A stretch of DNA of 64,000 nt from Psettodes erumei (taxonomy: Eukaryota; Chordata; Actinopteri; Pleuronectiformes; Psettodidae): assembly GCA_016785225.1 (NCBI GenBank), contig JAFBJZ010000894.1, positions 124,001 to 188,000 of the forward strand, written 5' to 3'. This document shows positions 12,701 through 26,159 of the stretch, one piece after another. The notes beneath the pieces were generated by a model. It was not told the DNA's origin and ran no database searches. It saw only the letters and a program-made list of their open reading frames with translations. The first letter of the stretch is position 1; every line of letters begins with the position of its first letter. A program made the translations under genes and the position numbers.

Positions 12701-14218
12701 ACCAGCTGATTTCTGTAGCTTTATATTTACCATACAACAACATCTAACGCTCAACAACAATGCAAATAAGCATGTTTCACAAAATGGTCAACTATTGTTG
12801 AAGCGAAAACATATTTTCAGTCCCTCTCTCCACTCTGGAAATTCAAATTTGCCACACACAGAAGCAATTAGCAGCTAAACTACTCTTTTTTGCTTCACTC
12901 TGTTGATCATATTTGGTCCATTACAGTGAAACCAACACATTAATAACAGGACCATGATCAGCCATCAAGGCTCATGCCACAGGCCTGACATGACATGGGT
13001 CCCAGAAACCGAATGTTTGGGCCAATTCTTCTCTCCAGTTTACCAGGATCCATTCAATTACGCTTGGTCACTGGTTCCACTGGAACAGAGGTGTGTCAGG
13101 AAGCTCTGTCCAGCTCGACAAGCAAATCCAGCACCCACCCCAAAGGTCCCGAGTGAGAATTTCGAACAGCGCTTTTCTAACTGAACACTACAACAACAAT
13201 TTTTGCAACAGTGACTCAGCTAATGTGCAGCTAATGATGAACATTATGTTAACAGCAATCGAAAAATATAAAATAAAATACATGGGGAAAAAGACAGGAA
13301 GAAAGGCCAACTCCACATTTCTTCTCTCATTCCCTGCTGTAAGGTTTGTCTCTCTTCCGCCCTTGGGGAACGCACCATGTAGGTTTGTCTGATTATTCAT
13401 AACAAACAGAAACATCAACATCATTTTCTCTGGGTCCTTGACAAATCACAAAATAGTGTTTGGGATTCTAATTCCCTGTATGCTGCACATATTGCATATT
13501 TGCGCTTGCTTTCATGGAATCTGTAAGGTTTAATTCCCTGAAGTTTCCTGTCCAGGTTGGTGCCAAGTAGCAACACCTTGAGGCCCTGAGAAACAAAGAG
13601 ACTCTCTCCTTTAAAACCCACCACCTGTGAATTTCACAGTTCTGGACAAACCCCGTCACATGTCCCTGAGAGTTCAATTTCAGTTTAATTTTGGTGGAAG
13701 CTGAAAGTGCTGGGAGCAGAGTGGTTGTTTTTGTAGGGTAAGTCAGATGATAGCTGGGTAAAAAGCTGGGTTTCTCAATGACCATGATGACAGCTACCTC
13801 ACTACTCCACTATTGGTATTTTACAGCTTTGACAAGGCCAGTTTCTCTGAACACAACACATTAATTACTGCCACTGTACACAAAATCTACCAGTTAAAGC
13901 CAAAATGACCAATTCCTGGTGAGGAAGATGTTACAAGACACAAACAAGTGAGTCTGTACTCCTCTCCTGTACTCAAGGCTGGGATGCCCACGCTGCTGAT
14001 CATAACCATAGCAACATACACATTAGGGAAGATTGCCATGATAGCAGTTCTGCTGGAGCTTACTTATTTACTGCTCATATTGATTTATTCTGTTCTATCC
14101 CTGCATTCATACCTATGGAGAATCCAACTGTCCCCAGGATGTAGATGACTTAAATGCTCAGGTCAAAATTGTCAAAGTATTTCTGAAGAACAGCTGGAAT
14201 AGGAAGTTTCATTGATAA
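9706..14218. other. Intergenic stretch with no recognised gene
   Basis: I see AT-rich DNA with poly-A runs and no reading frame resembling a known protein. An AATAAA near 11325 follows a moderately GC-rich stretch (about 11000-11420) that could be an old LTR or a non-coding transcript end. This is not supported further. Confidence 0.4.
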
Positions 14219-15703
14219 GTGAGACACAAAGTGGCACACAATTGTGAAGTACAAAGAAAATTATACATGACTTTAGATTTTTTTTGCAGTAAAAAAACTG
14301 AAAAGTAAGTTTGCAAAAATATTCAGCCCCCTTTTCTCTGAATGCAACCAGCTGCCTTCAGAGGTGGCCTGATGATTGATGAATGATTGAATGTTGACCT
14401 ACTGACTAAACAGAGTCCACCTGTGTGTAATCTAATCTCAGTACAAATAAAACTGTTTGGTGATGGTCTCTGAGGATTGTTAAGAGAATATTGGGGAGCA
14501 AACAACATCACGGAGTCCAGGGAACACACCAGACAGGTCAGGGATAAAAGTTGTGGATGTTTAAGCTGTAAAAAGATTTCCCAAGTTTTGAACATCTCAC
14601 GGAGCACTCTTTAACCCATCATTCGGAAATGTAAAAAGTATGGCACAACTGCAAACCTACCAGGACATGGCCGCCCACCTAAACTTACAGGCCGAACAAG
14701 TAGAGCACTGATCAAAGATGCAGCCAAGAGGTCCATGGTGACTCTGGATGAATTGCAGAGATCCACAGCTCAGGTGGGAGAATCTGTCCACAGGACAACG
14801 ATTGGTCATGCACTGCACAAATCTGGCCTTTATGGAAGAGTGGCAAGAAGAAAGTCATTGCTAAAAGAAAACCATAAGAAGTCCCATTTGCAGTTTGCCA
14901 GAAGCCACGTGGGGGACACAGCAAACATCTGGAAGAAGGTGCTCTGGTGAAATAAAACCAAAATGTTACTTTTTGGCCTAAATACAAAATGCTATGTGTG
15001 GTAGAAAGCTAATGCTGCACATCACACCATCCCCACTGTCAAACATGGTGGTGGCAGCATCATGCTCTGGGAGTGCTCCTCTTCAGCAGGTAAAGGGGAG
15101 ATGGTCAGAGTTGATGGGAAAATGGATGGAGCCAAATACAGGGCAATCTTGGAAGAAAACCTGTTGGAGTCTGCAAAAGACTTCAGACTGGGGCAGAGGT
15201 TCATCTTCCAGCAGGACAACATCCCTAAACATAAAGCCAGGGCTACAATGGAAAGGTTTTAAACGAAACATTCATGTGTTAGAATGGCCCAGTCAAAATC
15301 CAGACCTAAATCCAAACAAGAATCTGTGGCAAGATCTAAAAACTGATGTTCACAAATGCTCTCATCTAATCTGACTGAGTTTAAGATGTTTGTAAGGAAT
15401 ATGGGCACAACTTTCAGTCTCTAGATGTGCAAAGCTGGTAGAGACATACCCAAAAAACTTGCAGCTGTAATTGCGGCAAAAGGTGGTTTCACAAAGTATT
15501 GACTCAGGGGGGCTGAACTTTTGCACACTGCACTTTTCTTTTTTTTTTTTATTTGAAAAAACGATGTATAATTTGTACTTTGTACTTCACAATGTGTGCC
15601 TCTTTCACATATAATTCCAATAAAATATATTTATGTTTGTGATCTTAATGTCACAAAATGTAAAGTTCAAGGGGTATGAATATTTTGCAAGCCACTCTAC
15701 ACT
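14219..15703 (+). mobile_element. Degenerate Tc1/mariner transposon
   Basis: The element is about 1.5 kb with a broken transposase. The inner inverted repeats match well: about 14238-14330 on the left reads as the reverse complement of about 15505-15600 on the right (shared blocks include TGTGAAGTACAAAG and TTCAGCCCCC). The outermost right end, ending TTGCAAGCCACTCTA near 15703, has no partner on the left, so the left end looks truncated or rearranged. No TA duplication could be assigned. The protein relic inside is described separately. Confidence 0.9.
14600..15375 (+). pseudogene. Tc1-type transposase, inactivated
   Basis: The fragments follow Tc1 order. The paired helix-turn-helix end with a GRPPKL hook lies near 14665-14690, then TLDELQRS and RTTIGHALHKSGL at 14735-14950. 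The catalytic core is at 14945-15330, with GGGSIMLWECSS, FQQDNIPKHKA and NPDLNPNKNLW. Where active elements read Trp-Ser-Asp-Glu, this copy has a stop followed by Asn-Lys (14946-14957), which removes the first catalytic Asp. In the last motif the catalytic Glu is Lys. Only the middle Asp remains. Several frameshifts and stops confirm that it is dead. Confidence 0.92.
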
Positions 15704-16271
15704 GTCTGGCTTCTTCAGTGAAATTTTCTGAATGTCTGTGCCAGTAACATGCCTATTCTGAACAACTGAACGCCTCCTTGTTCCTTCTGATCATTACTGA
15801 TTTCCCCATTCTTCTGATACTTCTGAATCAGATTCTTTCACCTTTTGACAACAATGCACTGACAAATGTAATGACAGGAAATTCCAGCAAAAAAAAAAAC
15901 CAGATAGCACAATATCACAGTAAGTCAAAGCACATAGTTCTTTCTACTGAAAGGAAATCTTACAGCTAAAATTTATTAGGTTTGGAGGAATGGTTCAGTT
16001 TTGGAAACTACTGCTATAAGAGAAAACAACACAGACAAGCATTTGACAAACATCCAAACATCAAATGCTATTTCCCTATATGATCTGTATGATGTGGAGA
16101 CGTATGTGGAGATGTATGTCAGCAACAGAAGAAGAATACAAACATTTACAATTACAATCCTACAGTCACTTTATTGGAAGCAGCTTCTGAGGACAGCAAG
16201 CTCCCAGTCTGCCAACCTGTAAAAAACATCCATAGGAAACGCCTCAATGCAATTGGTTCCATAGCCCTTCC

Positions 16272-16577
16272 TTAACCCCTTAATGCCTGAATTTGTTTCC
16301 AATTATATATAAAAAAAAAATTCAAGTAGATGCTAAATTAAGTTGAGTGTTAATTTGAGTATAGCACATAAAATAGATATAAATTTATTATGTATTATCT
16401 ATGACCCAAACTAGCGACAACAGGCAATAAAGGTAAAAAAAATACCTGTTCCCATCTTAGGCATGAAGATTCTTTTATTAATGTAAGAAAGCAATACCAA
16501 TACAGACGCTATTTTGGTTGCATTTGGAGTGGAAGCGGTTTGATGGCAAATCGTGACAATAGGCATTAAGGGGTTAA
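16272..16577. mobile_element. piggyBac-type MITE with TTAA target duplication
   Basis: The left end reads TTAA-CCCCTTAATGCCT and the right end is its reverse complement, AGGCATTAAGGGG-TTAA. The TTAA at 16272-16275 and 16574-16577 is the target-site duplication and the element proper is 16276-16573 (298 bp). Perfect 13-bp terminal inverted repeats starting CCC and flanked by TTAA are the hallmark of piggyBac. There is no coding capacity, so it is non-autonomous. Confidence 0.85.
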
Positions 16578-17617
16578 GTCAGAAATGTTAATCTGTATTT
16601 GGTTCCAACCGATGTCTTATCTCATGGACATGGTGAAAGCTGACAGATTTACCTTTGTTATATGTTGACAAGTGCTTGCCCAAAACCATCACGGAAAATT
16701 TTTATCATCCAGGGAGTTTCCAAAGATAGGGACAAAGTGCACTTAGAAGGGAAAAAAACAAATAAAACTTTAAGGCCACAAGAATAAATATGCAAAAAAT
16801 ATGAAAATTTTCTTGTGTTATGTGGAGAAATCACCTGTTTCTCTCCAGCAAAGGAGCATCATCACCATCATCAACTTGACAGATATGACTTTGTCACAGA
16901 TATATTTTTATTGGTGTACAAGAAACTGCAAGATAGATAAGCCACTATATGGGAGGTCATTTATAAACAATTTCACTGTTAGTTTGCCAACCAGAGAGGT
17001 TTGAAAAGCTTATTTTTCAACAGGAAAAAAAGTCCTAGTTAGTGCTTATCTTGATCAATAAAAATGACATTCATGATAATGTGTTGACACATTTTATACA
17101 AACAGGCATAACAAAGCAACAGTAGAAACTGAAATTTTGCACTTTACATAAGCAAGCAAATGACGCCTGACTTAAGACTCACCACTTCAACTAACTAGAA
17201 TGCTGGATCAAAAACATTTTACACCAGAGATTAAACATGGCTGTAATAGTACTGTGCTGCTGCACCTAATGTAACTCCTGTCCTTTATTAGGATTCACAG
17301 CCAGCTAAGCGCTTTTCTACATCTCATCCTCCAAGGAAAAGGCACGTGTCGTGTTCGGACCAGATTTAATGCAAAAAAGAGTGAAACTGAAAACAAGCAC
17401 AAAGTACAGAAAAGTAAATATTGGCAGTTCAATACAAAATACGTTGTCATTTAAAGGAGTTGACGTGTAATTACTGAGATAACGGATCTAGTATTTACAA
17501 ATCTGCATAATAGAACACAAGTTTGCGAGCGCATCACGATCGTTATACTAACAAAATATCATGTGAAATGCTCTGAACAGCTGTCACTCTAAAAATGAAA
17601 AATAATGCCACCCAAGG

Positions 17618-18086
17618 CTGCAAACTAGTGGTGGGCAAGTGAAGCCTCACGACGGACTGAGGCTTTCCGAGCAATTGTGCCGAAAAAGATTCAAAGCTTC
17701 CAGACTTCAGTGACGGTGACATCTGGTGGACAACTGAAGCAATAGCAACCTCTAAAGAGCACGACTGAAGCACTGGCACTGTTTCAATCCCATGACAGTA
17801 ATAAAAGTTCAGAAAAGTCTGTGTGGTCATTCAAGTGTTTTGTTCATTCATACCAAATAATGATTATATTGTCATTACAATAAAATATGCAGATGCTCTC
17901 CCCATACTCTAAAACACATTCCAGATTAACCCAAAGAATAAATGCAAATTATATTAAGGGTTAAATGTTGGTTAAGGGTTTATTTAAAGCTTAAAGCTCC
18001 GACACAGCGTTTCGAATCACTCCGCTTCAGGAAGAGTGACACAAGCTCCAAAGCCTCGGTATCATTTGCCCCTCACTACTGCAAAC
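17618..18086. mobile_element. hAT-type MITE with perfect 8-bp target duplication
   Basis: The element runs from 17626 to 18078 (453 bp) between two copies of CTGCAAAC (17618-17625 and 18079-18086). The ends are TAGTGGTGGGCAAG on the left and, as reverse complement, TAGTGAGGGGCAAATG on the right. An 8-bp duplication and these termini fit hAT. No transposase is encoded. The terminal octamer is nearly the same as that of the MITE at 27357-27885. Confidence 0.85.
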
Positions 18087-19026
18087 AAACAGTTGGAGAA
18101 AGAGATAGCATTTCTGTGACAAAAAAGGCACAGAGATTTCTCAGGGAGCAGAAGAGGAGCAACTTCCTTCTACCTCACTTCCTGTAACCATGAATTGGCG
18201 AATACAGACTATTGAGAAAATACATAAATAAATGCATAAATATGCTACTGCAATTGCAAATACAAACAGTTCCAACACACTCCCTGTCTGGCATTATTTT
18301 AAAAATGCCACTAATTCACTGGAGATAAGAGAAGGATGCACCCTGAAATGGGTCAGAAGAAAATCTTTTTAGTGTTGTTCTGGGTAATCTTGACCTCAAC
18401 CTTCCTTACAACTCTATTTTTGCTTGGGAGAGCCTTCACTATGACTCCTGTTGGCCATTCATTCCTTTTCAGTTGCTTGTCCTTCAAAAGTACAAAGTCT
18501 CATTCCTTCAAGTTTGGCCTGCTGAACTGTCATTTTTGACCAGTCTGGAGCATGTTGCCGTATTCTTTCTGCCATCGGAACCAGAAAGTGTGAGAACTTG
18601 AACCCTTGTCCACTGATGTTTAAACATGTCGGCTTTGATGAAGTCTCCAAGGGAAGATGAAACTACACCAATCTTCTGGGTGAGAAGAGTTGAGGGTGGT
18701 GGAATCAGATGTCAGTAATTCAGAGTTGTTGTTGGGATAATGGAATTTGATGTTCCCGAGGGGGAAAATAAAATAAAATGAAACAAAAATTCCATTTTGT
18801 GAAAATGGAGCGCTCCTGGCAGCTCTCCTCAGCCATAGCTGTTTATTTTATTTCACTGTTTTTCTGCTCATTTTTCCTAAAGATTTGTCAAGTTTTTTGG
18901 CAGAAGGGAACCGCTTCACTTTTGTGCCTTAATGCATTTTGTTGGTATTAATTGTGTTATTCATAGGGCTTGATTATAAAAATCTGCCATCGGAGGGCCT
19001 GCTGTCTTCTGTCTTTCTTTCTCCAG

Positions 19027-19758
19027 AGAGTTTAGATCCTGGCAGAGAGAACCCAAGCTACAACTTTGCCTCCAACAGCAGTTCAGTGGCAGCAGCCATT
19101 TAGTGCCTTTTATAGCCATGATCATCGCAGGCTTCACTCTGTACCTCTACAAACACAGGTAAGGCTCACCTCATCGACATATGTTTCACACTGCTCCATC
19201 ACACCCTCCAAAACGCTTTGACTGGACGTGGGTCTTTTCGGTGCATAAGGGCATATGCTGACCTCAACATGAGGAACTTGTCATGTGCGATATAGAGCGA
19301 ATTTCCTCTTCCTGCCAAGAAAAATCATAGGGGATTAAAGTAGTAATGAGCCAATGAGGCATTCACTGAAGAATTGGGGGACACTATCTATGTCTAACTA
19401 ACTATGAAGACATCAATATAAACATATTGACATATCAGTAAAAAATTATATTTCCTACCTTCCAGGAACATACACTTCCACAACTGTTGTATGTAGGAGA
19501 TTTTTGAAATGATCAGTTAAGAGATGGAGAGGATAAGAGACATTTTGGGTACATTTTTAATTCTGGTGGAACTCTGTGTTCCCTGAGTTTTTCATTTTCT
19601 GACTCATTTCGTTATAGAAGAAGACCCAAAGTCCCTTTCAATGGTTACGTGGGCCACGAAAACACGAATGGATGAGCAACATCCGCAAGATCCAGCCCAC
19701 TGACATCATGGCCAGTGAGACAGAGTTCACAGTCAGCACAGTGTGCACAGCTGTATAG
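19027..19758 (+). pseudogene. Last two exons of a CSMD-type (CUB and sushi) gene, decayed
   Basis: Exon A (19027-19158) encodes a juxtamembrane and transmembrane segment, ENPSYNFASNSSSVAAAI then VPFIAMIIAGFTLYLYKH. Exon B (19618-19758) continues RRRPKVPFNGYVGHENTNG and ends ASETEFTVSTVCTAV then TAG. This resembles the C-terminus of CSMD1-3 proteins, large neuronal membrane proteins with CUB and sushi repeats. Acceptors, donor (CAG-GTAAGG) and splice phase are intact. One base is missing between the two blocks of exon A near 19101. A TGA replaces the expected Arg codon at 19673-19675. A block of about seven codons is missing shortly after it. No CUB or sushi exon was seen upstream, so this is a displaced genomic fragment (the intron is retained, so it is not a processed copy). 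Family match is from memory of the C-terminal sequences. Confidence 0.8.
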
Positions 19759-22429
19759 CAACTGCTTCCTCCAGAGGTAAGAGTCGCACATCGCCTGGGC
19801 CCACACTTCTCTGCAAGCAGGTGAGGCTATCACCTCCCGGCTTGCCCGAGCTGATCACGCACATCCGAGACATCTCGAAAACTGCTGAAGCAACAAGATA
19901 CAGAATCCAGTTTCAAAATAATCCTTTTACACAGTCCCTCAAGAATTTCCTGCAGATAGGAAAAGAGAGTATGTGACAGGATTTCTTCTGCCGCATTTCC
20001 TTTGATCTGTATCCCTCATATTAATGAATCTCTTTTGGTTTGTTTAGACTTTATTGACAAGGACAGGATATGTGTGTTTTATTTTAACACAGTGGGAAAT
20101 ATTTCATTAATGCTTCTGTCTACTCTCCTTGTGATTTCTTTCATCTTTATCATCCTCATTCCTTCGGTTACCTCTTACCTTTCTTTTTCTTTTGTCCGTT
20201 TCCCTGTTTTTCCATGCATATTTTCTTTCACACACTCTTCTCCTCACCCTTCCCCAACCATGACTCGTGCTTACACCCCCATCCTTTGTTAGATCTTTGC
20301 CTTCATCCAATTCAGTTAGGGTAGGAGGGGTGCACCACATCTTCGCCTGCCTGCCAGGAGAGGACATCCATAGTTCCTTGTGCAGAGGGCAAGACAAAGA
20401 TTATTTTATTTGCTGAAATACATCCAAGAAGCATTTCCAGTGGCAAAGGCTCTTACCAAAAGGAAACATGGGAGAAAGAAAAAAAAAAGAAAGAAACCTT
20501 GCAAAGAGAACAACGAACAGCGGCTGTAACAAATGCCAAAAGCAAAATGCTTTTTATAACTTTACATGGTATCTTGATATTTCTTGATATTTTGAGGAAA
20601 CGCTTCCATCTGAAACTGCAGCTGGAGTACCGCTGGAAGCCAAGCTGTGATGACTTTTTTTCACTGCCCTCTGCCTAAACCCAAAGGGAATTTACTGGTC
20701 AACTTTGAGTCAAGAAATTGACCTGTAGCTAACAGAGATGTCTGTGCAAGCGAACTGCACGGTGGACAGTCCCTTGTTGGCCTGTGTGAGTCAGAGAGAG
20801 ACAGTCTGGACTGTTTTGATTCATATTTCTCTCTGTTTTCCACTTAGCTTTATTTTGTTTTGGTTTTTTTTGCTTTCTTTCTTATATGCTGCTTGCTTTC
20901 TGTGATGAGTAACTGCGAACCTTGCTTTTCCCTCAACTGTCTGCTCCTGAGGCTGTTGAAAGGTCACTTATATGTGCTTAGACTTCAAGATATGCAAAAG
21001 GAATTGGGTTCAGGAGCATCACTTCATGTCAAAGTGGATGCTCTGCACATCAATCAATGAGATGTCCCAGAACAAGCACCAGCAAGAATGTGAAGATCCT
21101 CCGAGCAGACCAAAACTTGAGGCTGGAGGTCTGGAGCCCCAGCATTCATCTTCTTCGGAGCGATTCCTGTGCAAATCACTTTCATGTCCATGTCTGGGAG
21201 AGACTGAGAAGAAAAGTGTGGAAAGACAAAATCCACTGCTCAAAGTGATGCCCTGAAATTGCACTGTTAATCAGTGCAGTGCTGTCAGATTTGCATCACA
21301 AAGGCGTCGGTTCACACCGGTGCCTCAGCTGGGTTAAAGTAGTAATTCTATGGATGTTCAAATGCTGACGGAGCACATCACAACAAGTAGCACACTGTCT
21401 TCAGAAGGACTGCAAGTTTGATGTCAAACTCCCTTCTCCCTCCCTGCTTGTGATTCACCTTTTCAACCCCGAATCCACCTTCATGTGTTTCTCCAGCTCA
21501 GAGGTAGCACTGTACTGTTATGTTTCTGAGATCAAGATGCAGTATGAGCTCCCTAAAATTGGCTGTAGGAAAACAAAGTGAAAAGAGCGGAAAACAGAGC
21601 GGTCATGTTCTAACTCCCTGGAAAATGCTCAACTGAAGGCGTTTGAGTCTGAAGAATGGATGAGTCAGTGATGTTTTCCCGCTGGATTATATTCAGGACT
21701 TTTCCTCCAAGTTTCCGACAGCTCCATCCCTTTGAAAGAGAGCAGCAGCTTTGTCTTTGCACATCATGGAAATGTTGCGGAGGGCCTCCTTGCAGCTGTG
21801 ACAGCAGGGGAGCCACTACCACACTGATTACTCCCATGCATTCAGCTGGAAATGATAAATATGATATGGGGGGGTTTGCCTCTAATGCTTACTAACGCTC
21901 CTCAAATTAGTGGCAAACAGGGAGTCATGTTCAGAAAATGTAGTTTTGAAAGCGCAGGGAGGGAGTGGCCATCAAATTGACACAATGGCAGGACTCCACC
22001 TTGGCTGATGAAGGACGTGCCTGATGAGGAGAGTGGACTCACAAACCTGAAAGCTCTTGTGAACCTTATAGTGTGTGCACATGTGTGCGTGTGTGCAAAA
22101 TGTGCATGAGAGGGAAAGGAAGCCCACTGGATTTCACACACCCCGCTCTCAGCTATGTACCACTTACCATCCCTGTGTCTGTGTATCCTGTGCATGTTGA
22201 GTGGGGGTGAATAGTGCACGAATTAGCCCTGCGTCATTATCCAACCCATATCAAATTCTGAATCCATCTTTCTATTATCGCTGACAGGACAGACCTTCAA
22301 TTAAGAGATGTCTGACTCCCAAAAAAGTACTCCAAAACATCCACGCTGCTTTGATTCTCCATGACTGATTCACCATCATTTTTTGCTGCATATACTTGCC
22401 TCCATATACATACACATATGCTGCACTTA

Positions 22430-22431
<2 letters not shown>
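19759..22431 (+). other. Non-coding stretch, possibly co-transferred CSMD 3' UTR
   Basis: No protein-like frame was found. The base composition is less AT-rich than most intergenic DNA here, and the stretch follows the CSMD-like stop directly. It may be the former 3' UTR and flank of the same displaced segment. A comparison with fish csmd 3' UTRs would decide this. Confidence 0.3.

Positions 22432-22464
<33 letters not shown>
22432..22464. repeat. (TA)n microsatellite
   Basis: An uninterrupted TA dinucleotide run of about 33 bp. The next 2.6 kb (to about 25097) is intergenic with nothing recognised. Confidence 0.9.
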
Positions 22465-22467
<3 letters not shown>

Positions 22468-25413
22468 GCATAGTGGCGTTCTCAGTCAAAATCAACCTTC
22501 AACGGGTTTTTAATGAAGTTGTTAAAATCACCTACAGTATGTACAGCATTTTCCCTCAGAAATTTATGCTTTTGAAACCAATCACTCTATTGTTCCTTCA
22601 ATCAGTTTCGCTGTGGGTCAGTAATTGCAATTGTAATTTACAATTTTGTTACTTTTAAAGCTCTCACTTATCTCAACAGTGCAGATAGAATATTGCCCCT
22701 CGTCTGCTCTGGTCGTGAATTGATGGAAAAGGAAGTAATTGAATTGCCCTGGAGATTTCATGGGCAGAGGAGCAGTTGCACTCCTATTATCTCGCGAGGC
22801 ACCAGTGCTCGGTTCTTATGGTTTGATGCGGCTGTTGCTTCGTGCATTTCATTTATTTTCATTCGGAAATTGCTCCAAAAATTTTAGTCGTGCGAATGGC
22901 TTTGTTGCATTCCAGTTAGCGTCTGTTAGGGCCACTTGGAAGTGGTCTTGCACCTCCATTGATTTCTTCCATGGCAACATTTAACACACATTAGGCAACA
23001 CTTTATTAAACTGTGCTGAGTATTAAACAAACAAATGTGATTAGCTGGTGCAATAGGACATGATGCTCCCCACTCCCAAGATGGAACGGATTCAATTTGA
23101 CTAGATTTCAACTGGATTTGATCAAACACAATATAGAATCATATTGTTCACACAACCATGATTGTTTTTATCAATATGGGCTCAGTTTTAGAAAATTCAG
23201 AAATGGTTTTCAAGGGCCAGATTCCTATCACGTGTATTTCCTCCTCCAGTCTTCATGAAGCACTATAGCAATATAGTGCCTTGGTACAAACCCACAATAT
23301 GACAAACCAGCTTTTTGATTGTTCTTTCTTTTTAAAGAATTAGGAGAGAAACTTCATCATATCTTTCCTAAGATTGGAGGCTTATTATATTTTATGCCGG
23401 ACACACACTGACTGCAGACACAGGGAGGTCTTTGCATCTCTGCTTTTGATTGTGCAAAAAAAGCCTTATGTTGTACCAACCATCTATTTTTGCACTTTTG
23501 TTTTTGCTTCTCCTAAATGAGCAATGTTCTCATTAGTATTGTATTTTGGTGTGCACAGATTAATGTCTTGGAGTTCATGTGCTTGCCTGCATACTTGGCT
23601 GTGTGTTTGTGTTGCATGGTTTTCGGAATCCTGAGAATGCACAAATTTGGAAGCAGACTTAGAAACAACTCTCTCTCTTTCTTATTCTTCCTTTGTGCCT
23701 GTCATTCTTTCTCTCCTCCTTTTCAGTCAGCTTGAAGCGCACACTAGTGTGACTGTCAAATCGATTCATTAGCACATTTGTGTTACTGTCGGGGCAATTA
23801 ATGTCAAATCAGCGGGTAATACAGCTGTTGATGAGACAGTTGAGTGAGATGTTTCTATTTTGATTATGTTGATTTTATGACCAACTTCAATACATATTTT
23901 CTTTACTTCTCTGTATTTACTATACACATTTACCATACATTTTCCTTTATAATGAGATGTCTCCAACTTTGTGTCTTATTTCAAATCAGCATCTTAAATG
24001 ACATTTCATCTGTTCTCAATGTAGTTATGATTCATTGCCAGGTTAATGAGTCATGATCATGTTAAATTCAGTGCCTGTAAATTGGAGGCACTGAAACACA
24101 CACAAAAATATTTCTCAGTCTGTTACATAACCATTGACAATCAGGGCTTAATGCTTTTGTTGCGATTTAATTCTGTCATGATACTTGGGTGCAGATTCTA
24201 TAAGTATCGCACTTCGGATTTTCTTGTCCTTCTTAAACAAGACTAGGTTGAATCATACACTTGTATTGACAATCATGAGTCAGATTTCCAAAAACAATGC
24301 AAATCACATGCTACTCAGACCTACATTTATTATAGCTGTATAGAAAACTGGTTCATAACATTTACAACAGTTTATTTTTAGGTGACATTAAATGCTCCTG
24401 CTCATTAAGCTTGTAACATAAGAAAGGAAATAAATACAATCAGGCCATAATGAATTGGGTACCTGATCTCTACTCAGTACAAACATGTGGACCATTCAGT
24501 CAACTAAGTTTTACAAACACAAACAAATTATATAGTAGATTGAAATACTAGTTATTGCTGTGAAGGAATGCTTTGAGAAAAGTAAAAAAACCCAACAAAA
24601 CAAAACTGCTATACATGCTGAAAAGAAAAAAGCCTCTGAAAACAGGACAACACTAGTGTAAGCCTTTCAATTAGGATACAAACCTATGATAACTGACAAC
24701 TGTTACTTTATAACTGCACATCGTAGCATGGGTCTAAATGATAAACCATGTTCAGAAATGGTATATTCTCAAGGCCATGGCAGAGTTTGCATATGGCTTT
24801 CGGCATGTCTGTGCCTGCCTTTCCTCGAAGCGTGTACTGTAAAACCCAAAGCAGTGTTTCCCATACATTGAATACTATGTGATGGAGCGCCACAATATCA
24901 TCACTGACACACACGTTGAGGTTTCGTCTGTTTTTAAAGGCATGTTGGTTTATTATGAAACTAAGCGTTCTTAGTTCTAATCACACCATGTCATGCCATA
25001 GCCTTATGATACTTCGCTGCTGCTTGCTCAACAGAACAGAATGCACCACATCTGATTTTAACACTCGCTCGGGCCCAGCTGAAGCCGGTTGTGACTGAAC
25101 ACTCAGGGTCGCACTCCCTGGTGCCAGGAGGAAGGACAGATAGATAGATCCCAAGTTGGGAAATTTTAGCGTAGCAGCAGCATTACACACAGAGACAATA
25201 ACAACACTAAGAGATAAAAGAGAGACAGCCTATAAAAGCAATGTACATGAATCTGATATATATACGTGAGTCTAAAATATATCCATGAATGTAAAAAATG
25301 TACAATAAGTGGTATTGGTTGTAGTGCAAAATAAATATAAGGTACAGTGAACAGGTAAGGTGCAGTTAACAGTAAGCGTAGGAAAAACACGTAAGGTGCC
25401 TATGACCAGAGTT

Positions 25414-26159
25414 TTAATTGCTGTTGTAGAGTGTGATGGTACTCCGCTGTCTGTGTACTGTGTGATAGAGAGGGTGCTGATCATTGTCCATGATGGACAG
25501 CAGTTTATTCAGCATTCCCCTCTCCACCACGGTCTCAAAAGTGTCCAGCCTGAGACCAAGTACAGAGCCAGCCTTCTTGATGATTTCATAAAGTCTGTTG
25601 TTGTTGCTGGCTCTGATGCTGCTGCCCCAACACACAGCCGCAAAAAAAATGGTGCTGGCAACAACAGACTGATAAAAGATCTCCAACATCTTGCTGCACA
25701 CATTGAAGGACTCAGCTTCCTCAGGAAATAGAGTCTGCTCATCCCCTTCTTGTACACAGCCTCGGTGTTATATTTCCAGTCCAGTCTGCTGTCAATCACC
25801 ACTGCCATACTCCTAAATGGGGCTGATAGGCAAATTGCAAAGGGTCCAGAAATGTCCTCACCTGTGGCTTCAGCTGGGCTAAGACCAGTCTCTCCAGGAT
25901 CTTCATCACATGAGATGTGAGGGTGACTGGTCTGCAGTCTCCCGGGTCAGATGGCCTTGACTTCTTGGGGACTGGAACTAGGCAGGACGTCTTTCACAGC
26001 ATCAGGACTTTCTCCAGACTCAGACTCAGGTTGTACAGATGTCCCAGTACAGGAGACAACTGGCTGGCACAGGTCTTCAGCTTCCTAGGTGGGATGCCAT
26101 CAGGGCCTGCAGCCTCGCTGATGCAGTCTTTCCAGCTGCCTCTTTACCTGGCCTGTAGT
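25414..26159 (-). pseudogene. LINE ORF2 C-terminal remnant after a reverse-transcriptase deletion
   Basis: The 25860-26159 part matches the start of the reverse transcriptase region (the minus strand reads a palm-upstream block ending at the deletion). The 25414-25808 part is the post-RT tail with DSRLDWKYNTEAVYKKG and LYFLRKL, the usual C-terminal block of this LINE class. The catalytic FADD core between them is absent, so the deletion removed the active site. Confidence 0.75.
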
